64,000 nucleotides of DNA from Rhizorhabdus sp049889055 (lineage in GTDB: Bacteria; Pseudomonadota; Alphaproteobacteria; Sphingomonadales; Sphingomonadaceae), in assembly GCF_049889055.1 (NCBI RefSeq), contig NZ_JBLTWO010000001.1, positions 310,001-374,000 on the forward strand, in the 5' to 3' direction. Position 1 is the first letter of the stretch. Each line of letters starts with the position of its first letter. The notes beneath the pieces were generated by a model. The model was given only the letters and a program-made list of their open reading frames with translations, had not been told where the DNA came from and searched no databases. A program made the translations under genes and the position numbers. Of the stretch, positions 34,835-43,868 are shown piece after piece.

Positions 34835-35593
34835 TCAGGCCGGCTCGCCCGCCTGCACCGCCCGCGCCTCGCGCAGCACGGCTTCGGCCAGTTCGGGCCG
34901 GCAGATGATCAGGTCGGGCAGATAGACATCTTCCTGATTGTAGCGCAGCGGCGATCCGTCGACCCGCGAGCAGAACAGGCCATAAGCGGCGGCGACCGCC
35001 ACCGGTGCGCAGCTGTCCCACTCATATTGCCCGCCGGTGTGGAGGTAGATGTCGGCCTCGCCGCGCACCACCGCCATCGCTTTGGCCCCGGCCGAACCCA
35101 TCGCCACCAGTTCGGCGCCGAGCCGTTCGGCGACTTCGACCGCCTCGCGCGCCGGCCGCGTGCGGCTGACGAGCATCCGCAACGGCTGGTTGGCGGGCGG
35201 CAGAGGCTGCGGCCGGTCGGTCCGCAGCACGACGTCCAGCCCCGGCAACGCGACCGCGCCAACCGTGGCGACGCCGTCGATCGCAAGACCGACATGCACC
35301 GCCCAGTCGGCGCGCTCCTCGCCATATTCGCGGGTGCCGTCGACGGGATCGACAATCCACACCCGCGACTGCGCCAGCCGCTCGGCATTGTCCTTTTCCT
35401 CTTCCGAGAGCAGCCCGTCGTCAGGACGCTGCGCCCGCAAAGCATGGCAGAGGAACTGGTTGGCGGTCTGATCCCCCGCCTTGCCCAGCGCCTTGGCCGG
35501 GAACATGCCGCTGGCCCGCACTTCGAGCAGCAGCTTGCCCGCGACCTCGGCGAGGTGCGCCGCCAGTTCGGCGTCGGTCATCGCACCGCTCAT
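34835..35593 (-). CDS. cysQ: 3'(2'),5'-bisphosphate nucleotidase
   Basis: Removes the 3'-phosphate of PAP/PAPS, recycling the by-product of sulfate assimilation. The 252-residue inositol monophosphatase-fold protein has the metal site DPVDGTREY (D82, D85), an acidic LLSEEEKDN and the C-terminal EWDSCAP motif. It is the last gene of the cysD-cysNC-cysQ operon, its start overlapping the cysNC stop in ATGA. Confidence 0.93.
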   Translation of the reverse strand: MSGAMTDAELAAHLAEVAGKLLLEVRASGMFPAKALGKAGDQTANQFLCHALRAQRPDDGLLSEEEKDNAERLAQSRVWIVDPVDGTREYGEERADWAVHVGLAIDGVATVGAVALPGLDVVLRTDRPQPLPPANQPLRMLVSRTRPAREAVEVAERLGAELVAMGSAGAKAMAVVRGEADIYLHTGGQYEWDSCAPVAVAAAYGLFCSRVDGSPLRYNQEDVYLPDLIICRPELAEAVLREARAVQAGEPA

Positions 35594-37512
35594 GGGATGA
35601 GCCTGCGTATGATCTCCTCGGCCGCTTCCTCGGCAGTCATCGCGGTGGTGTCGATCCGGATCTCAGGGTCCTCGGGCGCCTCATAGGGACTGTCGATGCC
35701 GGTGAAGTTCTTCAGCTGGCCCGAGCGTGCCTTCGCATAGAGGCCCTTTACGTCGCGGGATTCGGCATCGGACAGCGGGGTGTCGATGTGGACCTCGATG
35801 AACTCGCCCGGCGCCATCATCGAGCGCACCATGTCGCGCTCCGCCCGGAAGGGCGAGATGAAGGCGGTGATCACGATCAGGCCGGCGTCGGTCATCAGCT
35901 TGGCGACCTCGCCCACCCGGCGGATATTCTCCACGCGGTCGGCATCGGTGAAGCCCAGATCCTTGTTCAGGCCATGGCGCACATTGTCGCCGTCGAGGAG
36001 GAAGGTGTGGCGGTTCATCCGCGCCAGCTTCTTCTCGACGATGTTGGCGATGGTCGACTTGCCCGCACCCGACAGACCGGTGAACCACAGCACGACCGGC
36101 TTCTGGTGCTTCATCGCGGCGTGATGTTCGCGCGAAATGTCGGTCGCCTGCCAATGGACATTCTGCGCACGACGCAGCGAGAAGTGCAGCATGCCGGCCG
36201 CGACGGTCGCATTGGTGATCTTGTCGATCAGGATGAAGCCGCCCAGCGAGTGGTTCTCGCCATAGGGCTCGAACACCAGGCTGCGGTCGGTCGACAGATT
36301 GGCCACGCCGATCGCGTTGAGCTCCAGCGTCTTCGCCGCCAGATGCTCCATCGTGTTGACGTTGACCTGATATTTGGGCGCCTGGATGCTCGCCGACACG
36401 GTCTGCGCGCCGAGCTTGAGCCAATAGGGTCGGCCCGGCAGCATCTCCTCGTCCGACATCCACACGATCGTGGCCTCGAACTGGTCGGCGGCCTGTGGGG
36501 GATTGTCGGCGGCAGCGATGACGTCGCCGCGCGAGCAGTCGATCTCGTCTTCGAGCGTGATCGTCACCGACTGGCCGGCGACGCCCGCGTCGAGATCGCC
36601 GTCGAGGGTCACGACACGCGCCACCGTCGAGGTCTTGCCCGAGGGCAGCACGCGGATCTTGTCGCCGGGCTTGACGGTGCCGGTCGCGATCAGGCCCGAG
36701 AAGCCCCGGAAATCGAGGTTCGGGCGATTGACCCACTGCACCGCCATGCGGAACGGCTTGTCCTGGTCCGACACCTGGTCGACCTCGACGGTCTCCAGAT
36801 GCTCCATCAGCGCCGGGCCGCTATACCAGGGCGTGTTCGGCGACAGGCCGGTGATGTTGTCGCCCTTGAAGCCGGAAATCGGCATGGCGACGAACGCGCT
36901 GATGCCGATCGAATCGGCGAAGGCGCGATAGTCGGCGACGATGTCGTCGAAGATCTTCTGGTCGTAGCCGACCAGATCCATCTTGTTGACCGCCAGCACG
37001 ATGTGCCGGATGCCGATCAGATGCGCGAGATAGCTGTGCCGCCGGGTCTGCGTCAGCACGCCCTTGCGCGCATCGATCAGGATGACGGCGAGGTCGGCGG
37101 TCGAGGCGCCGGTGACCATGTTGCGCGTATATTGTTCATGGCCGGGGGTGTCGGCGACGATGAACTTGCGCTTCTCGGTCCCGAAGAAACGATAGGCGAC
37201 GTCGATCGTGATCCCCTGCTCGCGTTCGGCGGCGAGGCCGTCGACGAGCAGCGCAAAGTCGATCTCCTGCCCCTGCGTGCCGACGCGCTTGCTGTCGGCC
37301 TCGAGCGCGGCGAGCTGATCCTCGAAGATCATCTTGCTGTCGTAAAGCAGGCGGCCGATCAGCGTCGACTTGCCGTCGTCGACCGAGCCGCAGGTGATGA
37401 AGCGCAGCAGCGTCTTGTGCTGGTGGATCTTCAGATAGGCGTCGATGTCCTCGGCGATCAGGGATTCGACCTGATAGACGCTTTCCCCGGAGGTGGCGTT
37501 GAGCGTGCTCAT
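35590..37512 (-). CDS. cysNC: Bifunctional sulfate adenylyltransferase subunit 1 / APS kinase
   Basis: Fused enzyme that drives APS synthesis by GTP hydrolysis and phosphorylates APS to PAPS. In the 640 residues the N-terminal GTPase has GSVDDGKST, DTPGHEQY and NKMD, followed by EF-Tu-like beta domains. The C-terminal APS kinase has Walker A GLSGAGKS (479-486) and the DGDNVRHGLN motif. Both active sites look intact. The ATG shares one base with the cysD stop (TGATG). Confidence 0.97.
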   Translation of the reverse strand: MSTLNATSGESVYQVESLIAEDIDAYLKIHQHKTLLRFITCGSVDDGKSTLIGRLLYDSKMIFEDQLAALEADSKRVGTQGQEIDFALLVDGLAAEREQGITIDVAYRFFGTEKRKFIVADTPGHEQYTRNMVTGASTADLAVILIDARKGVLTQTRRHSYLAHLIGIRHIVLAVNKMDLVGYDQKIFDDIVADYRAFADSIGISAFVAMPISGFKGDNITGLSPNTPWYSGPALMEHLETVEVDQVSDQDKPFRMAVQWVNRPNLDFRGFSGLIATGTVKPGDKIRVLPSGKTSTVARVVTLDGDLDAGVAGQSVTITLEDEIDCSRGDVIAAADNPPQAADQFEATIVWMSDEEMLPGRPYWLKLGAQTVSASIQAPKYQVNVNTMEHLAAKTLELNAIGVANLSTDRSLVFEPYGENHSLGGFILIDKITNATVAAGMLHFSLRRAQNVHWQATDISREHHAAMKHQKPVVLWFTGLSGAGKSTIANIVEKKLARMNRHTFLLDGDNVRHGLNKDLGFTDADRVENIRRVGEVAKLMTDAGLIVITAFISPFRAERDMVRSMMAPGEFIEVHIDTPLSDAESRDVKGLYAKARSGQLKNFTGIDSPYEAPEDPEIRIDTTAMTAEEAAEEIIRRLIP

Positions 37513-38435
37513 CAGAAATAGCCCTCCTGCTTCTTCTTTTCCATGCCGGCGCCGCCGGCATCCTTGTCGATCACGCGTCCCTGGCGTTCGGACGTCGTCG
37601 TCAGCAGCGTTTCCTGGATCACTTCGGAGAGAGTCTTCGCCTCGCTCTCCACCGCGCCCGTCAGCGGGAAGCAGCCGAGCGTGCGGAAGCGGATCGAGCG
37701 TTCGGTGATCTCGGGGCGTTTGCCCATCACCTTTTCCAGGCGCTCGATATCGTCGGCCATGAACAGCTGGCCTTCCCATTCGAAGGTCGGGCGCTTCTCG
37801 GCGAAATAGAGCGGGACGATGGGGATGTCGTTCAGCTGGATATATTGCCAGATGTCGAGCTCGGTCCAGTTGGAGATCGGGAAGACGCGGATGCTCTCAC
37901 CCTTGTTCTTCCGCGCATTGTAGAGATTCCACAGCTCCGGTCGCTGGTTCTTCGGATCCCAGCGATGGTTGGCCGAGCGGAAGCTGAACACGCGCTCCTT
38001 GGCGCGGCTCTTCTCCTCGTCGCGCCGCGCGCCACCGAAGGCCGCATCGAAGCCGTAGAGATCGAGCGCCTGCTTCAGCCCCTCGGTCTTCCACATGTCG
38101 GTGTGGAGCGGGCCGTGATCGAACGGGTTGATCCCGCGCTCCTGCGCTTCCGGATTCTGGTAGACGAGCAGTTCCATGCCGCTCTCTTCCGCCATGCGGT
38201 TGCGCAGCTCGTACATCGCCTTGAACTTCCAGGTCGTGTCGACATGGAGCAGCGGGAAAGGCGGCGGCGACGGATAGAAGGCCTTGCGGGCGAGATGCAG
38301 CATCACCGCCGAATCCTTGCCCACGGAATAGAGCATCACCGGCTTCTCGCACTCGGCAACGACTTCCCGGATAATGTGGATCGATTCGGCCTCGAGGCGT
38401 TCGAGATGGGTCAGGGTTATCGGGTTGGAAGCCAT
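37512..38435 (-). CDS. cysD: Sulfate adenylyltransferase subunit 2
   Basis: Catalytic subunit that forms adenosine 5'-phosphosulfate from ATP and sulfate, in complex with CysN. The 307 residues include the PP-loop YSVGKDSAVMLHLA (about 36-49), LLHVDTTWKF, GGARRDEEKSRAKER and RVFPISNWTELDIW, all typical. It is the first gene of the operon; the 77 bp to the divergent LuxR gene must hold its promoter. Confidence 0.97.
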   Translation of the reverse strand: MASNPITLTHLERLEAESIHIIREVVAECEKPVMLYSVGKDSAVMLHLARKAFYPSPPPFPLLHVDTTWKFKAMYELRNRMAEESGMELLVYQNPEAQERGINPFDHGPLHTDMWKTEGLKQALDLYGFDAAFGGARRDEEKSRAKERVFSFRSANHRWDPKNQRPELWNLYNARKNKGESIRVFPISNWTELDIWQYIQLNDIPIVPLYFAEKRPTFEWEGQLFMADDIERLEKVMGKRPEITERSIRFRTLGCFPLTGAVESEAKTLSEVIQETLLTTTSERQGRVIDKDAGGAGMEKKKQEGYF

Positions 38436-38494
38436 GCGGCACCCTCCTCATTTGTGGTTCCCTGCCATCTTACAGGGATGACTCGCGCTCGAAG

Positions 38495-38508
38495 CTCCCA
38501 TATGGGAG
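38495..38508. promoter_or_regulatory. 14-bp perfect palindrome over the LuxR gene's ribosome site
   Basis: CTCCCATATGGGAG ends 4 bp before the ATG of the LuxR-type gene and includes its GGGAG ribosome site. It could be an autoregulatory operator or an mRNA hairpin controlling translation, in the interval shared with cysD. Confidence 0.5.
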
Positions 38509-38512
38509 ATTG

Positions 38513-39595
38513 ATGGCTCTTACGCGCACCGACGAAACGGAATTGCTGACCGCCCTGCACGAGGGGATGCATGAGACGCCGCGCTGGCAGACCTTCCTCG
38601 AACGCCTCCGCCGCCGCACGCGGGCCGACTATGTCTCGCTGATCTTCGCGCAGGGCCAGGCGCCGATGTACAAGGCGACCGAGGTTCATGCCGGGCGCAA
38701 CATCCGCGCCGAGGCGCAGAAGCTGGAGGAACTCGCCCGGCTCGACCCGATTCCCTATGGCCGGCTGCGCCCGGGCCGCGTCTATTCGCCCGACGAACTG
38801 CTCGACCCGGCCGACCCGCGCTATGACCGCTTCCGGCACGAATATCTGTCGCAGATCGGCGTCAACCACAGCCGTTTCATGCGCGTGACCGAGCCTGGCG
38901 GCGCGAGCGCCTGGGCAGTCCTGCTGCGCGAGCGCGACAATTTCGTCGCCGCCGATGCCGCAGTGCTCGCCGCGCTGGAGCCGCATCTCGCCATCGCGCT
39001 GCGCAATTTCGCGACGCTGGAACGCGAGCGGATGCGCGCCAATGTCGGGGAGGATGTGCTGAAACGGGCCGGGCTGGCCTGGGCGGTCCTCGGCACCGAG
39101 GGCTCGGTGATCGCCAGTTCGCCCGATGCCCGGCCGATCCTGTCGCCGGGCGGCGCGCGCATCGTCGCGGGGACGGCGGAGGCGGAACGCAAGCTGGCGC
39201 GGCTGATCGAAACCTTCACCGCACAGCCGCATGGCGAACCGCAAGTGGTGCCGCTGGAGGACGATGCCGAACGCGGACTGGTCGCGCTGCCGATGCCCGA
39301 TCGCCCGCTGACGGCGCTGACCATGCCCGCCTATGTCGCGGTCGTCCGCCTGCCCCGTGAACGCGACGACCGCCACGCCGCGCTGTTGTCCGCCCTGCAC
39401 GGACTGACCGACAGCGAGGCGCGCCTCGCCATCGCCTTGTCGCGCGGCGAGTCGATCGCCGATGCCGCGTCGCTGCTCGGCCTCACCCTGGAGACCGCGC
39501 GCAACTACTCCAAACGAGTCTATGCCAAGACCGCCACGACCGGTCAGGCCGATCTCGTACGGCTCGTGCTCGAAAGCGTCGCGCTGCTCGCCTGA
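38513..39595 (+). CDS. LuxR-type helix-turn-helix regulator
   Basis: A 360-residue regulator. The last 65 residues form a LuxR/GerE-type HTH (LTDSEARLAIALSRGESIADAASLLGLTLETARNYSKRVYAKT), with TARNYSKR as recognition helix. The N-terminal 290 residues form a sensory region without an obvious receiver or autoinducer motif, possibly two PAS/GAF-like units. It converges on the KstD-hsa-like operon, with 6 bp between stops, and is a natural candidate to control this catabolic region. ATG at 38513 is preferred to the TTG just before it. Confidence 0.88.
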   Translation: MALTRTDETELLTALHEGMHETPRWQTFLERLRRRTRADYVSLIFAQGQAPMYKATEVHAGRNIRAEAQKLEELARLDPIPYGRLRPGRVYSPDELLDPADPRYDRFRHEYLSQIGVNHSRFMRVTEPGGASAWAVLLRERDNFVAADAAVLAALEPHLAIALRNFATLERERMRANVGEDVLKRAGLAWAVLGTEGSVIASSPDARPILSPGGARIVAGTAEAERKLARLIETFTAQPHGEPQVVPLEDDAERGLVALPMPDRPLTALTMPAYVAVVRLPRERDDRHAALLSALHGLTDSEARLAIALSRGESIADAASLLGLTLETARNYSKRVYAKTATTGQADLVRLVLESVALLA

Positions 39596-39601
39596 GCGAC
39601 C

Positions 39602-41086
39602 TCAGGCCGGCTCGGCGACCCGCTGCGACGCCTTGGCCGAAGCCGCTGCCGACGTACCCGCCTTGCGCCCGAAGAAGGTGCAGTCGGCCAGGCTCATGCC
39701 CGAGCTATAGCCATGACCCCAGCGCGGCAGCCCGGAGGTCGCGCGTCCCGCCGCAAACAAGCCCGGTACCGGCTCGCCACCGCGATCGAGCACTTCGCCC
39801 GTCGGCAGCGTCGAGAGCCCGCCCAGCGTGAAGAAGGAGAAATAGCTGGTCGAGAAGTTGAGCTCGAGCGCGGCATAGGGCGGCTCGTCGAGCACCTTCA
39901 GCCATTTGGCTGACTTGTGCCAGACGGGGTCATGCCCCTCGGCCGCATAGCGGTTGAAAGTCCTGACCGTCGCGCTCAGCGTATCGGCGGGAAGGCCCAG
40001 TTCGGCCTCGACCTCTTCCCAGCTCTCATCGACCGCTGCGATGTCGATCCGGGCCAGTTCGATCGGCCGCGCGAAGATCGCATTGTCGACAAGCAGCCAG
40101 ACGCGGTCGCCCGGCTGGTCGATCATCGTGCGGCTGACGCGGCCATGATAGCAATCCTCGTTCATGAACCGCTGTCCGTTGCGGTTGACGAAGATCCCCT
40201 TCACCAGGCTTTCGGGCATGATCCACGGACAGGTGGTGAAGAACTCGTCCATGTGGATCGCGTCGCCGCCGGCGCCCATGCCCATCAATATGCCCGATCC
40301 ATTGTCATTCTCGCCGATCGGGTTGGCGAGCTTGATCGCCTCGGGCGCATAGCGGCGGAGCATGTCCTGGTTCATGCAGAAGCCGCCCGTACAGATCACG
40401 GTGGCGCCCGCGCGGACATAATGGTCCTTGTTGTCGATCCGCACGACCAGCCCGACGATCGCGGGGCCATCGGCGATCAGCGACACGACCCGCGCGTCGA
40501 CGCGCACGTCGACCCCGGCCTCGCGCACGTTGCGCTCCAATATGTCGACGAGCTTGCGGCCTCCGCCCCAGCCCTCGAACTGGATCACATGGCCGCGCGG
40601 CGCCGGCTGGGCCTGCTCGCAGAAGGGCCAGGCTTCCTCGCTGCCCGACCATATCAGCGTGTCGTCGGTCGCCGGCTCGATGATCTTGCCGGGAACGAAG
40701 GTGCCCTTGTACGGCACGCCCTGCGCCTTCAGCCAGTCATAATGCGACAGGCTTTCGGCGGCGTAGAGATCGCACTTGGCATGGTCCGCGTCCGGCCCGC
40801 CCGCCATCTTGAGATAGGCGGCCAGCGCCTCCGGGCTGTCCTCGAAGCCGGCTGCCTTCTGCACGTCGGAGCCGCCGCCGATATAGATTTCCCCGCCCGA
40901 CAGCGCCGAGGCGCCGCCGCTGCCCGATCCCATCTCGAACAGCGTGACCGACGCACCGCCGCGCGCAGCTTCGAGCGCCGCGCAGGCGCCCGACGCGCCG
41001 AAGCCGATTACCGCGACGTCGGTCTCGATGTCCCACCGGGCGACCTCGCCCACGCCAAGCGGCCGATGGAGCGAGGGGCTGGTCAT
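39602..41086 (-). CDS. FAD-dependent 3-ketosteroid dehydrogenase-like flavoprotein
   Basis: A 494-residue member of the fumarate reductase/KstD superfamily. The FAD motif is VIGFGASGACAALEA (27-41), with ALSGGEIYIGGGS and a C-terminal FAD-binding block GLFAAGRATSGLPRWG followed by GYSSGMSLADC. The Tyr-x-Ser-Gly pattern there resembles delta4-(5-alpha)-3-ketosteroid dehydrogenases, where Tyr and Ser are catalytic. Being the last gene of the C-C hydrolase/hydratase/aldolase operon supports a steroid or polycyclic substrate. No signal peptide. Start coupled to the aldolase stop (ATGA). Confidence 0.85.
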   Translation of the reverse strand: MTSPSLHRPLGVGEVARWDIETDVAVIGFGASGACAALEAARGGASVTLFEMGSGSGGASALSGGEIYIGGGSDVQKAAGFEDSPEALAAYLKMAGGPDADHAKCDLYAAESLSHYDWLKAQGVPYKGTFVPGKIIEPATDDTLIWSGSEEAWPFCEQAQPAPRGHVIQFEGWGGGRKLVDILERNVREAGVDVRVDARVVSLIADGPAIVGLVVRIDNKDHYVRAGATVICTGGFCMNQDMLRRYAPEAIKLANPIGENDNGSGILMGMGAGGDAIHMDEFFTTCPWIMPESLVKGIFVNRNGQRFMNEDCYHGRVSRTMIDQPGDRVWLLVDNAIFARPIELARIDIAAVDESWEEVEAELGLPADTLSATVRTFNRYAAEGHDPVWHKSAKWLKVLDEPPYAALELNFSTSYFSFFTLGGLSTLPTGEVLDRGGEPVPGLFAAGRATSGLPRWGHGYSSGMSLADCTFFGRKAGTSAAASAKASQRVAEPA

Positions 41087-42126
41087 TGCGCGGTCTCTCT
41101 TTCCTTGAGCATGTCGAGCGCAACGTCGACGATCATGTCCTCCTGCCCGCCGACCATCCGCCGGCGGCCGAGTTCGACGAGGATGGCGCGCGTGTCGAGG
41201 CCGTAGGTCTCCGCCGCTTTCTCCGCATGGCGCAGGAAGGAAGAATAGACCCCGGCATAGCCGAGCGCGAGCGTCTCGCGATCGACCCGCACCGGGCGGT
41301 CCTGCAACGGACGAACCAGATCCTCCGCCGCGTCCATCAGCGCCATGACGTCGCAGCCATGGTTCCAGCCCTTGCGGTCGACCGCGGCGACGAACACTTC
41401 GAGCGGCGCATTGCCGGCGCCCGCGCCCATGCCGGCCAGGCTGGCGTCGATGCGAACGGCACCTTGCTGTGCGGCGACGATCGAGTTGGCGACGCCGAGC
41501 GAGAGATTATGGTGCGCGTGCATGCCGCGCTCGGTCTCGGGCTTGAGCACCCGGTCATAGGCCTCGAAGCGCTCGCGGATGCCGTCCATATCGAGCGCGC
41601 CGCCGCTGTCGGTGACATAGACGCACTGCGCGCCATAGCTCTCCATCAGCAGCGCCTGTTGCGCTAGCGCCTCGGGCTCGATCATGTGGCTCATCATCAG
41701 GAAGCCCGACACGTCCATACCCAGGTCGCGGGCGATGCCGATATGCTGCTTCGACACGTCGGCCTCGGTGCAGTGCGTCGCCACGCGGACCGATCGCACG
41801 CCCAGATCATAGGCGCGCTTCAGTTCCTCGACCGTGCCGACCCCCGGCAGGATCAGCGTGGTGAGCACCGACTTCTCCAGCACGTCGGCGACGGCCTCGA
41901 GCCATTCCCAGTCGGTGTGCGCGCCGAAGCCATAATTGAAGCTGGCGCCCGACAGCCCGTCGCCATGGGCGACCTCGATCGCGTCGACGCCGGCGGCGTC
42001 GAGCGCCTTGGCGATCGCGCGGACATGGTCGATCCCGTACATGTGCCGGATCGCGTGCATGCCGTCGCGCAGCGTCACGTCCTGGATGTAGAGCTTGTTG
42101 CCGGCCTCTACGTCGAATCCCGCCAT
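41083..42126 (-). CDS. 4-hydroxy-2-oxovalerate aldolase (BphI/MhpE/HsaF type)
   Basis: Class II metal-dependent aldolase splitting 4-hydroxy-2-oxo acids to pyruvate and an aldehyde that is channelled to the acylating dehydrogenase. The 347 residues show VTLRDGMHAIRHMY (catalytic Arg, metal Asp, catalytic His), VAHGDGLSG, the metal-binding HAHHNLSLG and the C-terminal interaction domain. It stands next to the aldehyde dehydrogenase gene as in bph, mhp and hsa operons. In steroid pathways the equivalent step uses 4-hydroxy-2-oxohexanoate. Confidence 0.95.
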   Translation of the reverse strand: MAGFDVEAGNKLYIQDVTLRDGMHAIRHMYGIDHVRAIAKALDAAGVDAIEVAHGDGLSGASFNYGFGAHTDWEWLEAVADVLEKSVLTTLILPGVGTVEELKRAYDLGVRSVRVATHCTEADVSKQHIGIARDLGMDVSGFLMMSHMIEPEALAQQALLMESYGAQCVYVTDSGGALDMDGIRERFEAYDRVLKPETERGMHAHHNLSLGVANSIVAAQQGAVRIDASLAGMGAGAGNAPLEVFVAAVDRKGWNHGCDVMALMDAAEDLVRPLQDRPVRVDRETLALGYAGVYSSFLRHAEKAAETYGLDTRAILVELGRRRMVGGQEDMIVDVALDMLKERETAQ

Positions 42127-42139
42127 CTCGCGTCTCTCC

Positions 42140-43078
42140 TCAGGCGGCCATCGCGGCCAGGCGGCGCTTCGCGAGAAGCTCGCCCGTCGCCTTCGCGGCA
42201 GCGGTCATGATGTCCAGATTGCCCGAATAGCTGGGCAGATAGTCGCCGGCGCCCTCGACCTCGAGGAAGATCGAGGTCTTGATGCCGGTGAACTCGCCGC
42301 GTCCGGGGATGCGGAGCTTGTTGTTGTCGCCGAAGCGCTCGAACTGCACCTGCTGCTTCAGGCGATAGCCGGGCACATATTTCTGCACCTCGGCCACCAT
42401 CTTCTCGACCGAGGCGCGGATCGTCTCCTCGTCCGCGCCTTCCGACAGGGTGAAGACGGTGTCGCGCATGATCATCGGCGGTTCGGCCGGGTTGAGGATG
42501 ATGATCGCCTTGCCCTGCGTGGCACCGCCGACCGCTTCGATCGCGCGCGCGGTGGTGCGGGTGAACTCGTCGATATTGGCGCGCGTGCCGGGACCGGCCG
42601 AGCGCGACGAGACCGATGCGACGATCTCGGCATAATGGACCTTCGCCACCTGGCTGACTGCCGCGACCATCGGGATCGTCGCCTGGCCGCCGCAGGTGAC
42701 CATGTTGACGTTGGGCTGGTCGAGATGCGCTTCCATGTTGACCGGCGGCACGGTGAACGGACCGATCGCCGCCGGGGTCAGGTCGACAACCTGCTTGCCG
42801 TCGGCGCGCAGCGCCTCGTCATGCACCTTGTGCGCATAGGCCGAGGTCGCGTCGAAAACGATGCCGATCTCCGGATAGCAGGGCAGCTTGCGCAGCCCCT
42901 CCAGCCCTTCATGCGTGGTCGCGATGCCATGCTCGCGCGCCATCGCCAGCCCCTCGGACGCGGCGTCGATGCCGACCACCGCCGCCAGCTCCATATTCTG
43001 CGGATATTTGATCATCTTCATCATCAGGTCGGTGCCGATATTGCCCGACCCGATGATCGCCGCCTTGAGACGTGCCAT
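42140..43078 (-). CDS. Acylating acetaldehyde/propionaldehyde dehydrogenase (BphJ/MhpF/HsaG type)
   Basis: Oxidises the aldehyde released by the aldolase to acyl-CoA with NAD. The 312 residues include the Rossmann motif AAIIGSGNIGTDLM, the catalytic C129 in MVTCGGQATIP, and the GRGEFTGIKTSIFLEVEGAGDYLPSYSGNLDIMTAAA region, of which YSGNLDIMTAAA is diagnostic. Together with the neighbouring aldolase it would form a channelling heterotetramer. The ATG at 43078 gives the standard N-terminus. Confidence 0.95.
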   Translation of the reverse strand: MARLKAAIIGSGNIGTDLMMKMIKYPQNMELAAVVGIDAASEGLAMAREHGIATTHEGLEGLRKLPCYPEIGIVFDATSAYAHKVHDEALRADGKQVVDLTPAAIGPFTVPPVNMEAHLDQPNVNMVTCGGQATIPMVAAVSQVAKVHYAEIVASVSSRSAGPGTRANIDEFTRTTARAIEAVGGATQGKAIIILNPAEPPMIMRDTVFTLSEGADEETIRASVEKMVAEVQKYVPGYRLKQQVQFERFGDNNKLRIPGRGEFTGIKTSIFLEVEGAGDYLPSYSGNLDIMTAAAKATGELLAKRRLAAMAA

Positions 43079-43088
43079 AATTTGTTCC

Positions 43089-43868
43089 TTAGACGAAGCG
43101 GGCGGCGCAGCGCCCGATGCCGTGCAATTCCATCTCGAAGACGTCGCCGGCCTTGGCGGGCGCCAGCGGGACCAGCGATCCCGACAGGATGACGTCTCCC
43201 GCCTCGAGGGTGACGCCGTGAGCGCCGAGCGTGTTGGCGAGCCATGCCACCGCTTCCGCCGGGGATCCCTGCACCGCCGAACCATAGCCCTCGGACAGCG
43301 GTTCGCCATTCTTGGTCACGGTGACGTGCAGCGCAGGCAGGTCGTGCGCGCGGGGATCGGCGCGGGCCTCGCCCAGCACGAACACGCCGCAGGACGCATT
43401 GTCGGCGACGGTGTCGACGATGCCGATCTTCCACTCGGCGATACGGCTGTCGACGATCTCGAAACAGGGCGCGATGCTCTCGGTCGCGGCGATCACCTGT
43501 TCGGCGGTCACGCCCGGCCCTTTCAGCGGTTCGCGCAGGATGAAGGCGATCTCGGCTTCGGCGCGGGGCTGGATGAGCCCCGTCGCGGCGATGTCGATCG
43601 TCTCACCGTCGATCCACATCCGATCGGTGAGGAAACCGAAATCGGGCTGGTGGACGCCCAGCATGTCCTGCACGGGCTTGGAGGTGACGCCGATCTTCTT
43701 GCCGACCACCCGCTCGCCATCGGCCTGGCGCCGTTCGAGGATGCCGAGCGAGATCGCATAGGCATCGTCGATCGTCAGGCTCGGGTCCTGACCGCTGATC
43801 GGCGCGAGCGTGGTGCCGTCCCGCAGTGCGCGATAGAGCCTCTCGGCCCAGACTGTCGTGTCAGCCAT
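43089..43868 (-). CDS. 2-hydroxypenta-2,4-dienoate hydratase (MhpD/BphH/HsaE type)
   Basis: Adds water to the 2-hydroxydienoate product of ring-cleavage hydrolysis, giving the 4-hydroxy-2-oxo acid for the aldolase. A 259-residue fumarylacetoacetase-fold protein with KKIGVTSKPVQDMLGV, the metal ligands in AEAEIAFIL, and GSLVPLAPAKAGDVFEM. The ATG at 43868 overlaps the end of the hydrolase gene by 8 bp, and the aldehyde dehydrogenase gene follows after 10 bp. The order matches lower meta-cleavage operons. Confidence 0.94.
   Translation of the reverse strand: MADTTVWAERLYRALRDGTTLAPISGQDPSLTIDDAYAISLGILERRQADGERVVGKKIGVTSKPVQDMLGVHQPDFGFLTDRMWIDGETIDIAATGLIQPRAEAEIAFILREPLKGPGVTAEQVIAATESIAPCFEIVDSRIAEWKIGIVDTVADNASCGVFVLGEARADPRAHDLPALHVTVTKNGEPLSEGYGSAVQGSPAEAVAWLANTLGAHGVTLEAGDVILSGSLVPLAPAKAGDVFEMELHGIGRCAARFV

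Noticed and set aside
39917..41206. Long plus-strand frame (429 codons) opposite the KstD-like and aldolase genes
   Set aside because: It is antisense to two well-supported enzymes, with His/Arg/Asp-rich shadow composition and no motif.
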